This document shows positions 50,268-63,035 of a stretch of DNA of 64,000 nucleotides, piece after piece (positions within the stretch are counted from its first letter, which is position 1; the number at the start of each line of letters is the position of its first letter). A model generated the notes under the pieces. That model saw nothing but the letters and a program-made list of their open reading frames with translations, had not been told where the DNA came from and did not search any database. The translations under genes were made by a program, and so were the position numbers. The DNA comes from Lingula anatina (lineage: Eukaryota > Brachiopoda > Lingulata > Lingulida > Lingulidae): positions 624,346 to 688,345 of the forward strand of contig NW_019774069.1 in assembly GCF_001039355.2 (NCBI RefSeq). Direction: 5' to 3'.

Positions 50268-53200
50268 CTACAAAAACAATCTGTCTGTGTTTGGACAATC
50301 GTAAGTTTGATGAGTGGGGCTTTTGCAAAGTGTGCAAGCTCGTGGAGCACCAAACTGACCAAAGGAGGTTTTGGCAGCTGGCTTTTCCACTGCTTGAATA
50401 ACTTTGGGAAATTCCACAAATTTGTGACCTATAGGCTTGGCAACTGTTTTAGAATCAGCCAAAGTAGGCCAACTTTCTGTATTGCATACATTATGGATAC
50501 TTAAATCTCCAGTGGCTTGCCACACACCTTTGGGTTTTATCTCCCATGACTCCTTTTTACATTGGGGTTCAGCTTCATCTGTATCCGTGAGACTCTTGGA
50601 AAAATTGTAAGTTTCATCATTATCTGAATTTAAGATGGACCTCTCTTCCCTAGGGGAACTGGATTTCAAGGTATTATTTTTGTTTTTTTCTGTTATCCTT
50701 AAGTGTGGTGGCACATATTTTGGCACGGTTTTCAAATCACAGTTACCTGTATTTCTATTTGAGCCAGTATCAAGATTTTTTTTCTCAGTATCAGTGGGTC
50801 CCAGATGACCTGGTGTGTTCCTTATCCAATTGGCAACATTTTTCATCCCAAGCGTAACCTCCTTTGACTCCTGATCCACAGAAATCTGCTTCTGCCCAAC
50901 TGTCAACTCAGCAGGACTTTGCACTTTTTCACAACCATCTAATTTCTGGGTGATTAATGATTTCCCACCTCTGAAATCTTTTAATGGAGATTTTGCAGTG
51001 ATATTCTTCTTGGCCGCAACCTTTGTTTTTGGCTCTTTCTTTATCTTTCCAGTTATGTTTGGCTGCCCTTCCCCAATCTCCTTCAAGTCTCCACCTGCCA
51101 CACACAACAAATTCACTTTTTCTGAAAAGAATAAAAAATTTCATCCAAATTATGTTTTTCACTTAGTCTTCATTACTCTTTTTACAGTGTTTAAGTAATG
51201 TCATCCTGCACATATGTTACTGTATCTCAGTAAATTAATTGATCAAAGATAAAAACCTTTTCTTTCCAAGTATTTTCCAATTTCTAAAATGAATCCAGGT
51301 TTGAAACCACATTCTTTCATCAAAGGCTTCAGATCAACCAGGTCAATGTGCAAAATAGAATCCTGCAAAAACATAAGACATACAAAGCATTAAAGTCACG
51401 TTCAATACCTAGATTTTCATTCCAAGGAGGACTAAAGTCTGAACCTCAGTGAATTTATCAATCAAAGAAAAAAACATACATTCACATTTAGCACCTCACT
51501 TTTAAAACACAGGCACCGTGATAAACACTCCATAACCCCCTATCATCACAAGTGCTGTATAGTACATCTTTGCACTTCTAAACCACTTATGAATAACATT
51601 ACTGGGCTTCGAATGCTGTAACTCTTACCCTAATACCATTTGCCTCAAAGTTCTCTAAGAGATCTTCAAGCTGTAACTCATGCAGCATGTTCTTCACTTC
51701 TCTATACTGATCACTCTCTTCCTGGTCATCCCCCGTGTCTTGGTCAGGCTGGCCTTTAATATCTTTATCACTGCCTGCATCTTCATCAAATAGGTCCTCC
51801 ACAAGTACATCTTCACCAGTCAAGCTGGCACTGCTTTCTTTTTGTAAAGAATTACATAGTACTACTTTTAAGTGGTGAGGGCAAGGAAAACATAGCCATC
51901 AGCTGTCTAATAAGTACCATTAAAGTAGACTCAGGTGTAATTTAAGAAAGTCAGGCTGGATATATCGTGCCTAACTAGGTTGGCACTGGTTATGTACTGA
52001 TGGTGAGAAGCACCTAGCATCAACAGCTGAATTCTATAGCGTATAATGATGAATGATTCATTTGGTCTTTTATGAGACAGAAAAAGATACATAAAGCAGT
52101 TATGAATTAAATATGAAAAAAGAAGAACATGAATTAACTTGCACAGCAAAAAAAGGTCTAGGCCAAGAAAAATCAACCAACTCATCTATTTACCAGATTG
52201 TACTTCAATTGTGTCATCCTTTGTTTGCTCTTGGCTTTTTGTTTGCCTGCTTTCACTGTTTTTCTGTCCCCATTTTGAAGCTCTCAGTAGCAGCAAGTCG
52301 AGGCACTTTTCTTTGTCAGTACTATAAATAAACATATACATATATAACACTAGATTGTGTTTCTGACAAGGTTTTATCTGAGGTGTGACTACAGGTATTT
52401 TTGAGACAGTTTAATTCACCTAGGTATTCAAACCATGATAACAAAAACTTATCTTGTTGGCAAACACATAACTATAACTGCCTTGTCAAAACATGAATCT
52501 ATAAAAATATTCATTAGGCACTATTATCTTTAAACAGTTGTAATTTCAGAGATTAAAGTGGGGAAAATGGGGGGGGGGGGCATTAATACAAGACCCATAA
52601 AAAATAGAGTTAATCAGATCCTCAATTACTCACCGCTTGAGTTCTTGAGACAAAACCTTCTCTTTTAACTCATGAAACAAAATTTCCATATCTGAACTTA
52701 ATTCTTGGTCCATTTTAGGTCCAGCAATGCCTAACACCTTGAAAGCACAATGTAAGTGAAGAGATTCCAATGCACCTGGTTCAAAGTGCTGCCTCTAGAA
52801 AAAAAAAAGTCATGTAAGTGCACAGGAAAATAAGGGATGAGAGTCACTAAAAAGTATATTATAATCTTGGCAATCCAATAAAACCTCTATTACACAAAGA
52901 TTTTTGGGAATCATTTTTTATATTATTGTTGACNAAGAAGAACATGAATTAACTTGCACAGCAAAAAAGGTCTAGGCCAAGAAAAATCAACCAACTCATC
53001 TATTTACCAGATTGTACTTCAATTGTGTCATCCTTTGTTTGCTCTTGGCTTTTTGTTTGCCTGCTTTCACTGTTTTTCTGTCCCCATTTTGAAGCTCTCA
53101 GTAGCAGCAAGTCGAGGCACTTTTCTTTGTCAGTACTATAAATAAACATATACATATATAACACTAGATTGTGTTTCTGACAAGGTTTTATCTGAGGTGT

Positions 53201-55693
53201 GACTATTTTTGAGACAGTTAAATTCACCTAGGTATTCAAACCATGATAACAAAAACTTATCTTGTTGGCAAACACATAACTATAACTGCCTTGTCAAAAC
53301 ATGAATCTATAAAAATATTCAGTAGGCACTATTATCTTTAAACTGTTGTAATTTCAGAGATTAAAGTGGGGAAAATGGGGGGGGCATTAATACAAGACCC
53401 ATAAAAAATAGAGTTAATCAGATCCTCAATTACTCACCGCTTGAGTTCTTGAGACAAAACCTTCTCTTTTAACTCATGAAACAAAATTTCCATATCTGAA
53501 CTTAATTCTTGGTCCATTTTAGGTCCAGCAATGCATAACACCTTGAAAGCACAATGTAAGTGAAGAGATTCCAATGCACCTGGTTCAAAGTGCTGCCTCT
53601 AGAAAAAAAAATTAATATAGTCATGTAAGTGCACAGGAAAATAAGGGATGAGAGTCACTAAAAAGTATATTATAATCTTGGCAATCCAATAAAACCTCTA
53701 TTACACAAAGATTTTTGGTAATCATTTTTTATATTATTGTTGACAAGATTTCAATTTCACCAAAATAAGTACATAATGCTAGTATAATGCATTTCTATTT
53801 TTGCTAAATCATGCATAACTTACCTTTTTGTTGAAATGAATCCATTTCAGTAAAGAGTTGACCAAACACTTTGATATCACTTCACTGACACTGCAAGGTA
53901 AAATCAATTATATAATTATTGTATAAAGGAGGAAATTTGTCAGAAGTAAAGAGGTTGACACCAAAATCATATAACTTTTTCTAGTTCATTATCAAAGCAA
54001 TGCACTACAAGTCAGAGCATAATACATGTACACCTGACGCAAGAACTACTCCTTAAACATACTTTAATGGCCACGATAAAAAGTAAGTACAACAGTACAT
54101 CAATATGAAACATCCATGTAAGTATAAAAAATTTACCTGTCAAAAGAGATATTAACACAAATAACTGTTAACAGATAGATTATTAACAGAAGACGATTGA
54201 CTCACCACACCATGATATTTTGAAATATAAAAGACGAATGCAGGTACCATATATCAATAAACAAAACAAAAAAAAAAATGCATAAGATATACAGCTGAGC
54301 AGGCTCCAGGGTGACAGTTCAGTTTTCCAAATCACCTAGTTGTTAAAATACAGAGACCAGTACTATAAACAACCAATCAAATTGCAAATGGCATATGGCA
54401 TTTACCTGTTATCCCATTCATAACAATAGATCTCTCCTAGAACTTGACAATAGCTGGTCACAGTTGGAAGCACTTCATCATTAACAGCTGTCTGCAAAGG
54501 CACAATCAACTTCGATATAACCACATACATGTGCATGCAACAGTTATGATAAGAATAAATATATGTATTTTCAACTAATTCACTAAAATACATGCAACAT
54601 CCAGCACCTATAATTAACACATGGTTCAGTCAAACCTATAAAAAGGTGGTGACTTTATGATTGCCTTAGCAAATTTAACTATTAAACTGTATCTAGAATG
54701 CATGCTTCTTACCTTCACATACTCGTTCTGCAATTTCCATACAAGTTCTTTCATGCTGGATGAGAAGTCAGGCAAAGCTAAAAGGCAGATACAGATTTTT
54801 TTCAGAAATAAATGATAATAATAATATTCTGAAAGAAGAGTAAAAACAGGGTCTACATGTATACGCAAACTATTTTGAAATGATTTTTTAATTCATGAAA
54901 ATTCCTACTGGAAAAGTGAGTGAAAAAAAAAACTCTACCATTCCTGGACATGGCAAAGAAATTCTTTATTTCCTAATAAAATGGTAACAAAACTAATATT
55001 ATTAACTAATATAAATCTAAATTTAATTATAAAGTGGCCATGATGAGACGAAACTTTAACATAACCACTATTCATACATGACAAAAGGTAATTTGATTCT
55101 TAAAACAACAGAATACATTCAAACCAAATAATAGCAATTGTCTGTGTCTAATGTGACTTGTGATATCAACATGAATGTCATAACTAATTGGTATGAAACA
55201 ATGCTGATTTACTCACCTTGGAATTCTTTTAACAGTGTAAAACCCAGTTTGCAGAATGAGTCATATTGCTCAATACACTGCTCTAAAACCACTTCCATGA
55301 ATAAATGCAGCTCTTTGGGACCTGGAAGGTTCTTCAAAAAACTGTTGACTGAAATACCAAACATTTCAATCACAAATACAGTCTTATATGTTAGCTGACA
55401 CAAATGATTAAATTATCCTTGTAGGGCTGGTTTACTGGGACCTTTCCCAGGGAGTTTATTCTACTCAATACCTCCTCCTGGAATTGAGTAGAATATAGAA
55501 CTGATGATTATGTGATTATGTTGGAAATAAGAGAATGCACATTAGTCCCCTAGGAGTTAGTCTGCATTAACTACATTGATTAAATTCATTGTGAACCATC
55601 CCATTTAAATCAAATAGTCAGACCTACAAGTGTCAATTGTTAAAACGATGAAAAACGCTAACTTAATACTAAAACAAGGCAGTATTCTGATAA

Positions 55694-55728
<35 letters not shown>

Positions 55729-58700
55729 TACACACAAACACACAAGTGCACACATGCGTGCACACACACATATTTTCAAAGGCACACTTACCAGGAAACA
55801 CCAACTCCTTTAACTCTAATATTTTGGCCTCAATGTTTTCAGCAGTTACTTTAGCCACAACCTAAAAATGACATAAATGGATAACCAAAGAGTATCTTAA
55901 ATTACTAATTAGTCATCAAATTCAGAATGTGTGCTTTTCTTATTTCACCAAATACTATGTTACAGCATATCTATCTATATATTGTTGACAAATCAGATGA
56001 AGCCAACTGAAGAATGACGTTTTAAGAACCACAGTTGGCTTTTGTGGGGCAATATTTCTTTTAGAAAGGGCAAATTTTGAGTCACTGTATCACCTTAACT
56101 ACGCTAGTTCAATTAATAGATCATTAGCCAGAACAAATGAAGACATTACTGTACCACATCAAATTGGACTGTTCATAAATGAATCAATTTTAATTTACTC
56201 ATCCAACTCTGAAAAATTGCCATGCAGGTCATGACATCTTACAAAATAATTTCCACTTGAAAAAAGTAACCATTTACAGTGTACCTGTTTAACCTTTCTT
56301 GAAAATTGATATTTCTGCCACTCATACTCATTTTTCAGTTTTTCTTTTGACCTGGGATCTTGTTGAGATAACTGGCCCTTCCTCTCTTCTTTTTGGATTG
56401 AAGACCTCTGTTGCCTTAAGATGTGTCAGAATGTTTTGTTGAGTTTGAAATACCTTTAAGTAATCATGCCATCAATCAAAATAAATATATCTATTTAAAA
56501 TAATTAACAAGTTTCTTTTCATTATAACTTTACCTTCAAGGATATACTGGTTTTAATAATCAGAAAATCCATGGAGATGTATGGATGCCATGGCAGATAT
56601 AAGATTAAACAATGACTATGACATTTTCATCGATCCACCCATGCTAATTATTTACTACAAAATCACCTTCATTACTGCCCACATTTGCTTTGTGTACATG
56701 TACATCCAAACCAAATTACCTTTCTGTATTTTTTAGGCCAGCACTCGGGTTTCTATTTGTGTGGCTTTTATTGTCAAAATTCGGATAATGTAATGGTGAC
56801 CTTGCAGCTTTGTGCTTGATAGGCATCTCAGGAGAAAGCTTCATTCTGTCTGGATTACCAGGTGGATTTTCTTTGGATGGACTCAAAGTGGGGAACCTAG
56901 TTCCTCTACCTGCAATGAGGGAATGACAATCTCTCAATGATTCCACCACCAAAAGTGTGGATTCTGATGTTAAACATAGATTGTTATGAAATTTAAATCA
57001 GTCAGATCAATGCATATCCAAGGAGTTCCAACAGATCTCCTTGGCACATCAAGCCTGGCTATTGCAGAGGTTAAAAATTAATCATAAGTCTTTACTTTAT
57101 TTTTGTTGTGACTACTATTATAACACATCTGAATAAATCATATTTCTCAGCTATGCCCCATGTGCATGTGTGTGCATGCCTGTCTATGTGCATATCTGTG
57201 TGTGTGTCATTAATTGTGTATCTTTTAAAAACAAAAAAAATGCCTTTGAATTTTTGCTCCATTTTTTTCTCTCCTCTAATGCCTCTGATCTCTGAGCGTA
57301 TGTTTTCCATGATGTTGATATTGGTCTCTGGGCAGTATCCTTTGGCAATAGTAAGATCAGACTGTTCTAGAAAAGAAAAATATGGAATTTATATAGGCAT
57401 TAATTTCCAATTCCACAAAAAATAACAATATGACTAGCAAGGTCATTTTGTAACTCATGGTATCATCCTAATATCTAATCAAACTGATCAAATTAAAGAG
57501 ACCCTAAAATATCTTCATGTGACATGTAAAGGCGTACTTGTCTGGCAATTTGAAATCTGCCAGGGTATATTACTTCCTCAGACTAGTGATAATGTGAATA
57601 TATACTAGTACATGTACAGTACTAAGTAACATATCATACCAATGCTGTGTACTGGAAGGGAAAAAAACAACCTCAAATAATTTCAAACGAATTAATTCCA
57701 AATTAATAGCCAGTCTATGTCGTATAAGTTTTGAAGGTAGCTTTATATTGACAATGTAAACTAATTAATGGCAGCATATCACTATAAAAATTGTCTTACC
57801 CCAATCTGTGTCTCCTAGTCCTGCTTTCATAATCTCTATTTCTGGATCAGCTTTAACAGTTTCTTCATTATCAGCTAAAATGTTGTACATTTATTGTTAA
57901 CAAATGCAAAAAAAAAAAAAAAAAAAAAAAAACTTGTATCGGTTGTCATATTTCATATTTAAGTTTTAAAAATGCACTCTGCCTGTTTAATTTCTTTACC
58001 TTACCTTACAATTCATTAAACAAATTATATATTTAACTCAAACAATGTCCCCACATTTTTGTTCTTTATTTCTATTCTTTGAAAAACAACTACTCCTCCA
58101 GGATGGACTGCTAAAATCAACACTTACATTCTTCTGACTCTTCGTCTTTAAATTTCTTTGGAGCTAGCATTTCCAATTTAAACCCAGGGATGCGGTGGGC
58201 TTTTTGGACTGCTTCTTTCTTAGTTTGAACAGAGTCTGCAAAACATTTCAGCATATAACTTCAAAATAATATTTTCTCCGACTCAAGGCAAATATTCTTT
58301 TCATAAGTTCATTGTGTTTTGGGAAAAAAACTGTATGAACAAAGTTAAAGAAACAGAGACAAACGAAGACTAAGTGTTACAGTAGGCTGAGCCTGCTCGG
58401 TCGCCATGGCGCCTGTTAACACAGACAGCAATATAGAAGTGACTAGAATTAGATAGCAATACTCAAATAAAAAAGGCAAGAATGTGAATTACTGAGGATG
58501 GTCATCTTAAAGTTTCCAGATTTGTGTTCTTACTAAATTCATTTCATCTTTAAAGCTGTGACAGTACAACAGTTTGTCTCTCAATAAAGGTTACTACCAT
58601 TTCACATCTAAACACTAACCTTTGTTTGATAAACTTAAGTTCTCTATGGCCTGACAAATATAATAAAATTTCAAGATTAATGTTTTCAGATAAAGTTACA

Positions 58701-61700
58701 GGTTATGAAAAAGGCAATGCAAATTTGAAAATCAATTAGAAAAGAACATTTAAAAGAAATATAAGACAAGACCATATAATCTTCTAAATATAAACTTAAT
58801 TAATGCCATATCATAAGTCAGAATGACTCACCACTGCTACCTCCTCATCCACCAAAACCTGGGCAACAGATTTCTTCTGTCCAAATTCGTCCTGACTGTC
58901 AATTCAAAAGTGTTTGAAATTAAATAAATTACATAACACTTTGGATACTGATATTAAAAATATTAACAGCTACTTGGTAAACAAATTTTAAGACCAGTCA
59001 TGCTTATGATGCTAAAATATATTGAATAAATTTACCTCAAAATAATGGCAACACTTGCAACATCTTCCTGATAATCTAACCATATGGCAGACAGAGTTTT
59101 GTTGAAGACTAGCTTTGAGAAGGTTTGGGTCGCACGTGATATCCAAGAACTAGCAATCTTCAGATATGAACATAAAGTCATATTATATTAGACAAAAAGA
59201 CACAAGTTGGATAGTTTGTTTGAAATAACTGACCAATCTGTAGTAAATACTAACTTAATACTAAAGTAGTTACCATATGCTGGCATTTTCCAGTTTAAAC
59301 TTGCTCAAAACGGTGGTTCAAAAATTTTAATTAAGACCAAGATTTGAATCTACCTTTTAAAAATCTGTACAAAAAAAAGCATTTTTCTTTGATAAAATCC
59401 AATAACAAACTGAAATAATGACTTCTAACATGTCACTTTCTGCAAAATGATATTTAAAAACACCAATCAGGTCGTATCTTAACATGAAAATCAAAGGCTC
59501 ACTGGTTTGACTCCTGCTAATCTACATCTGAAGGCAAAAGGAGCAGGTTCAGCAAATTCCTCCGGCACTTTATCATAAACATCATCTACAAATAAGATCT
59601 CAGTGGTACCATAATCAATATGAAGAACATCTATGTCATCATTTGCTCTGAAAATAAATATTGATAGAATCCAGGATTATAGCTTTCTAATTATATGTTG
59701 ATTAATGAGTTCACTTCAATTCCGATTGAAAGTGAATGAAAGATAACCAATCCTTATAAATATTACATTTTTGAAAGTAAATGTTCTGGATTTGTTTCCA
59801 GTGCAAAAAAAATTTAAGCACAAGTGTTCCTCCTTTAACATGTTGTATCATATTTCTATTTTATTCCCACAATGCATTAAAAAAGTTCCTGTAACAGCAG
59901 GTGTTTCACTTTAGCTGTCACTAAGCAGGAAATGTCTTTCTAGCATGCTCAAGATATGATAAGGTAAAATTTCTACTGTTTCTCTCTAGAACAGAAATAA
60001 AATCACCAAAAGCTAATAACATAATAATAATAATAATAATATAAATAATAATAATAAATAAGAAATTTATTTAGAGTCTAAAATCCATAAAAATAAACTT
60101 TACAAATAAAATGTAGACTTTACAAATAAAATGAATATAAACGGGTACTGTAAGGGTTTATTATCATTTAGATAGCAAAAATGTTTTTTGCTGCACCTAA
60201 TTATTCAATAATGCATCTACCTTTGTGTTGATTTTAAAAAATGAAATTCCCCTTGAAATATATAATATATCTATATAAAATAAAAATATAATCAATCGCA
60301 CACATTAAAATATCTATTACTTATTGGTTTAAAACTATTTTTGGTTCATGTGGGAGTTGGCTTTAGCGACCTTAGGTGTAATGCTGACATAGGCAAAAAC
60401 AAATGTTCGCTGGTGTCCAGGGTCACTCATGACTGATTTAACTTTCTTGAGCACTCATCTGTCATACAAACTTTTCATTGGTGTTGATCCCTACCCTACA
60501 ATGCAACTGGCAGTTTTCACTACACTGTTGTTGTCTTCCACTGCTGAACTACCATACCAGATGGTGAAAGAGAGTGTCAATACACTCTTAATCACAACCA
60601 AGTAAAATTTTACTAGCAGTTCTTGGTTGCCATAGAATAGTGCCATAGGAAGTGAAGTCTTTACTAAGCCTTACAAACAAAGAAATTTAAAACATGTGAC
60701 TTAAAATTTTCTATTTTCTACACCTCTCACCTGTTGACTCTAGCAATCTCTGCTCTCTTCCAGGTATTGTCAATTCCACTGTGAACCAGCACCAACTGGC
60801 CTACATGAAGCTGGGACACATCACAACCCACTTCATACAGGCATTCACAGTACTCATGAAGTTTCTTTTCCCAAGCTTCTAACTGACTGATATCTTTAAA
60901 AAATGTTGAAATTATTTTCTTATTTTGAAAGTATTTGGATACTTGTATATAAATATAAACCTTTAAAATCATACTGAGACTAAAAGGAATTGTTATGAGA
61001 ACACACAGTTGAAAGACAAAACTGCTGTTGTCAAGTTGGTAGCTATGAATTTATCAAAAATGTCAATACTGTATTAAAATAAAATGCCTTATTAAGTTAT
61101 TTGTTAGAATAGGTATATCACAATCCGCTAGGAGCACCACAGTAGTAACTATCCAGGGGCAGTGAAGTGCAAAACCGAGACTGGCCTGCTAACAGCTCAC
61201 CCATGACATCCGTTTTTTTAAATCTCTCTTTTAGCGCCATGTTAATAAACTAATACGAGCCATTTACTAAATAAGCTGTAAATGAAAGAGTAAATTCCCG
61301 TCACGTGATTTTCCCGTGTTACAGTCTTAGAGAACTTTGATTTGAGGACGTTTTGAAGTTTTGCCTCGACAAAATGTTAAAAATTTTAGATAAGTACTGC
61401 ATGGAAGTTTTTGTAATTTATGCCATGTTCATGAAATATGCAATATTATGGCAAAAAATCATGAAATTGAACCATGCGAAGTATAGTTTATTTGATGCGC
61501 AATATTTATAGTATGTGATCTGCACGGAAATCATCCCAGCCATGTGCTTTTGCGGTCGCCAATTTAGTTTTGTTTCAGGGTCACTAGATTAACACAGAGC
61601 TCTAATTGCCTTAATTGCTCACAAGCAATTTAAGCTGCAGCTACAGCTGAGTGATCACTGCTGGTCAGTGGTCACAGGTTTTTAGCTGAAAAGTGTGGAC

Positions 61701-62003
61701 ACTTTTGGTGAAATTTTGCAGTTAAAAAACTTCAATATCTTTGTTGCTTGTTGGAATATTTTTAAAATTCCAAAAGAATTAATCTGTTTTTATCATTACC
61801 TTTCAGAAGATATTGAGTATTATAATTTTCTGAACAGTTTGAAAATTTTTCTGATATACCTATGTTAGAATATGTTACAGAGAATGAATGGCACCAACAT
61901 TTAACTCACCATATCCTATCTGTGCAGAAAAATTACTTGGGTCTATTACTTGTGTGACCTTAATGTTCATATAGTGTTCCTCTGGCACACTCTCCATCGC
62001 CAT
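50268..62003 (-). CDS. Tudor + SAM + CCHC zinc-knuckle protein (about 1040 aa)
   Basis: 21 exons in phase (minus strand, first to last): 62003-61910, 60893-60731, 59647-59503, 59157-59036, 58895-58832, 58650-58620, 58235-58128, 57874-57800, 57366-57244, 56909-56720, 56414-56285, 55861-55792, 55348-55217, 54777-54713, 54491-54406, 53890-53824, 53598-53438, 53135-53008, 51837-51629, 51362-51257 and 51121-50268 (stop). The extended Tudor domain spans about residues 10-175: a pre-strand (IKVTQVIDPSNFSAQI), a core of VGQLVLVHS, WKRAEI and DVLHIDYGTTEI, then FRCRLAGVKP. The middle (about 200-650) is helical and charged. A SAM domain lies at about 697-757 (MLHELQLEDLLENFEANGI, DLKPLMKECGFKPGFILEI). 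KYVPPHLR lies near residue 890, and a zinc knuckle CTLCKSPTHQTYDC at 1019-1032. Proteins of this kind usually act with methylarginine-bearing partners in germ granules; that role is inferred. I do not recognise an ortholog; STK31 and TDRD12 share only the N-terminal Tudor. Exons 17-18 occur twice in the assembly. The donor of exon 9 appears to be GC. Confidence 0.8.
52120..53744. repeat. direct 0.81-kb duplication joined by one N, containing Tudor-gene exons 17-18 twice
   Basis: 52120-52933 and 52935-53744 are nearly identical, differing by scattered substitutions, a poly-G length change and two small indels. They meet at an N (52934). Each copy holds one 161-nt exon (52794-52634 and 53598-53438) and one 128-nt exon (52321-52194 and 53135-53008). 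The 128-nt exon ends in phase 1 but the 161-nt exon starts in phase 0, so including all four in one mRNA breaks the frame. This looks like two alleles left side by side by the assembler. The 161-nt exons differ by one amino acid (Gly or Cys). Confidence 0.9.
55459..55495. repeat. 12-bp stem hairpin ATTCTACTCAAT / ATTGAGTAGAAT
   Basis: Perfect 12-bp arms around a 13-base loop in the intron between the exons at 55861 and 55348 of the Tudor gene. A lone foldback; no family recognised. Confidence 0.65.
55694..55750. repeat. compound (CT)n(CA)n microsatellite
   Basis: A TC run followed by CA runs in a Tudor-gene intron, close to the donor of exon 55861-55792. Confidence 0.9.
57908..57932. repeat. 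poly-A run
   Basis: About 25 A residues on the plus strand upstream of the acceptor of the Tudor-gene exon 57874-57800; on the coding strand it reads as poly-T in the intron. Confidence 0.9.
60021..60060. repeat. (ATA)n trinucleotide repeat
   Basis: ATA/AAT repeats in the intron between Tudor-gene exons 2 and 3, interrupted once. Confidence 0.85.
60149..60830. repeat. segment repeated at 63321-64000
   Basis: About 680 bp, including part of Tudor-gene exon 2, reappears in the same orientation after the N at 63320. Only a handful of substitutions separate the copies. Confidence 0.9.
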
Positions 62004-62327
62004 TTTGATCAATCTTCCCCTAAGCACTCCTCATCATGTCTTGGAAAAAAATGTCAGGATATAATTGTTATTTGTTAAAATCAACAATTTTCGTCATTGT
62101 TTGAAAGAGATATTTCAAACTTTTGATTGTTCTATTAAGTTTAGGTAATAGCAAGCTGATTTACATCATTGACTAACTTTTGCATTATCAGTTGAATACT
62201 GTCACTTCATTAGTATAAGAATCGCCTTCCAGCTTTCTTCTTCAATGAAGTGCCATAACACATTTCGTTCCTCTAAATTCGAAAGAATTATCTTAACTGA
62301 AGTGCGCAAACTCCACCGGAAATTGCT
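62004..62327. promoter_or_regulatory. bidirectional promoter between the Tudor gene and the rightmost gene
   Basis: Two divergent genes start 324 bp apart (ATG at 62003 minus and 62328 plus). No TATA box is evident. Both starts lie in YY1-like contexts: AAAATGGCG on the minus strand and CTATGGCGGA on the plus. Head-to-head pairs of this spacing commonly share one TATA-less promoter. Confidence 0.6.
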
Positions 62328-62488
62328 ATGGCGGAACCTGTACGGAAAAATTCTCACGATGTCTGGAAAAAGCTTGCAACGGCCGTGAAAGAGTCAGAGT
62401 TTGTTCAACAGGAGTCAATTTATGCTAAGCACGAGCTTTTGGTCAACGAAATTGAAACAACTGATGTTTCTTTGTCCACCACTTTAAG
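62328..62488 (+). CDS. first exon of an unidentified gene, form A
   Basis: ATG at 62328 opens a frame of 53 codons plus two bases, ending CTTTAAG|GTAAAT (62488), phase 2. The protein starts MAEPVRKNSHDVWKKLA and ends VNEIETTDVSLSTTLR. No domain is recognised. The start is supported by the YY1-like context ATGGCGGA and the divergent promoter. Downstream exons lie right of the window, beyond the N at 63320. Product unknown. Confidence 0.6.
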
Positions 62489-63035
62489 GTAAATGTTAAG
62501 TCTTTTTGTAACGAGCTTGGGATTTCGTTTTGACACTGGCAGTAGTAAATATATTAGGTGCCACCCTCCTCCTAGTCGTATGAGAAAACGTGCTCTACTA
62601 ATATCTTAATTTTTTTAGATATTATAAGTATAATAGTCGACTATTTTAGAGAGTTTTGGACTTTTGCTTCTGCAGATTTCAACTTTCACAGAGCGACGAA
62701 CTGAAACGTTCTGCGTTTAACAGTGCATTATGATTATTCTTGACATAATTTATTGTTGCAACTTAAATTAACACGCCAGTAGAAATTTGAAATTGAGAAA
62801 AATTACTGATTCAACCCGCAATTGCCAGTGCCATGTTGTATAAAAGTGGTTATTTGTTATTAATAAGTGTGTTACTGTTCTTAGATATACAATAAAGACT
62901 AATGTACATACAGGATGCATCACAATGACTGGGCATTGTTCCGAGCTATGGGTGATTTTCTTTGGGCAATATTTGTTATGTAGTAACTTACAAATTATTG
63001 GCTGTTGGTGTACCTTACTAGTATATAGGTAGATC

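Noticed and set aside
58385-58430. ATGGCGACCGAGCAG on the minus strand, looking like a start exon
   Set aside because: It lies in an intron of the Tudor gene, has no good donor in frame, and the surrounding exons already join in phase without it. It might be a cryptic promoter, but nothing supports that.
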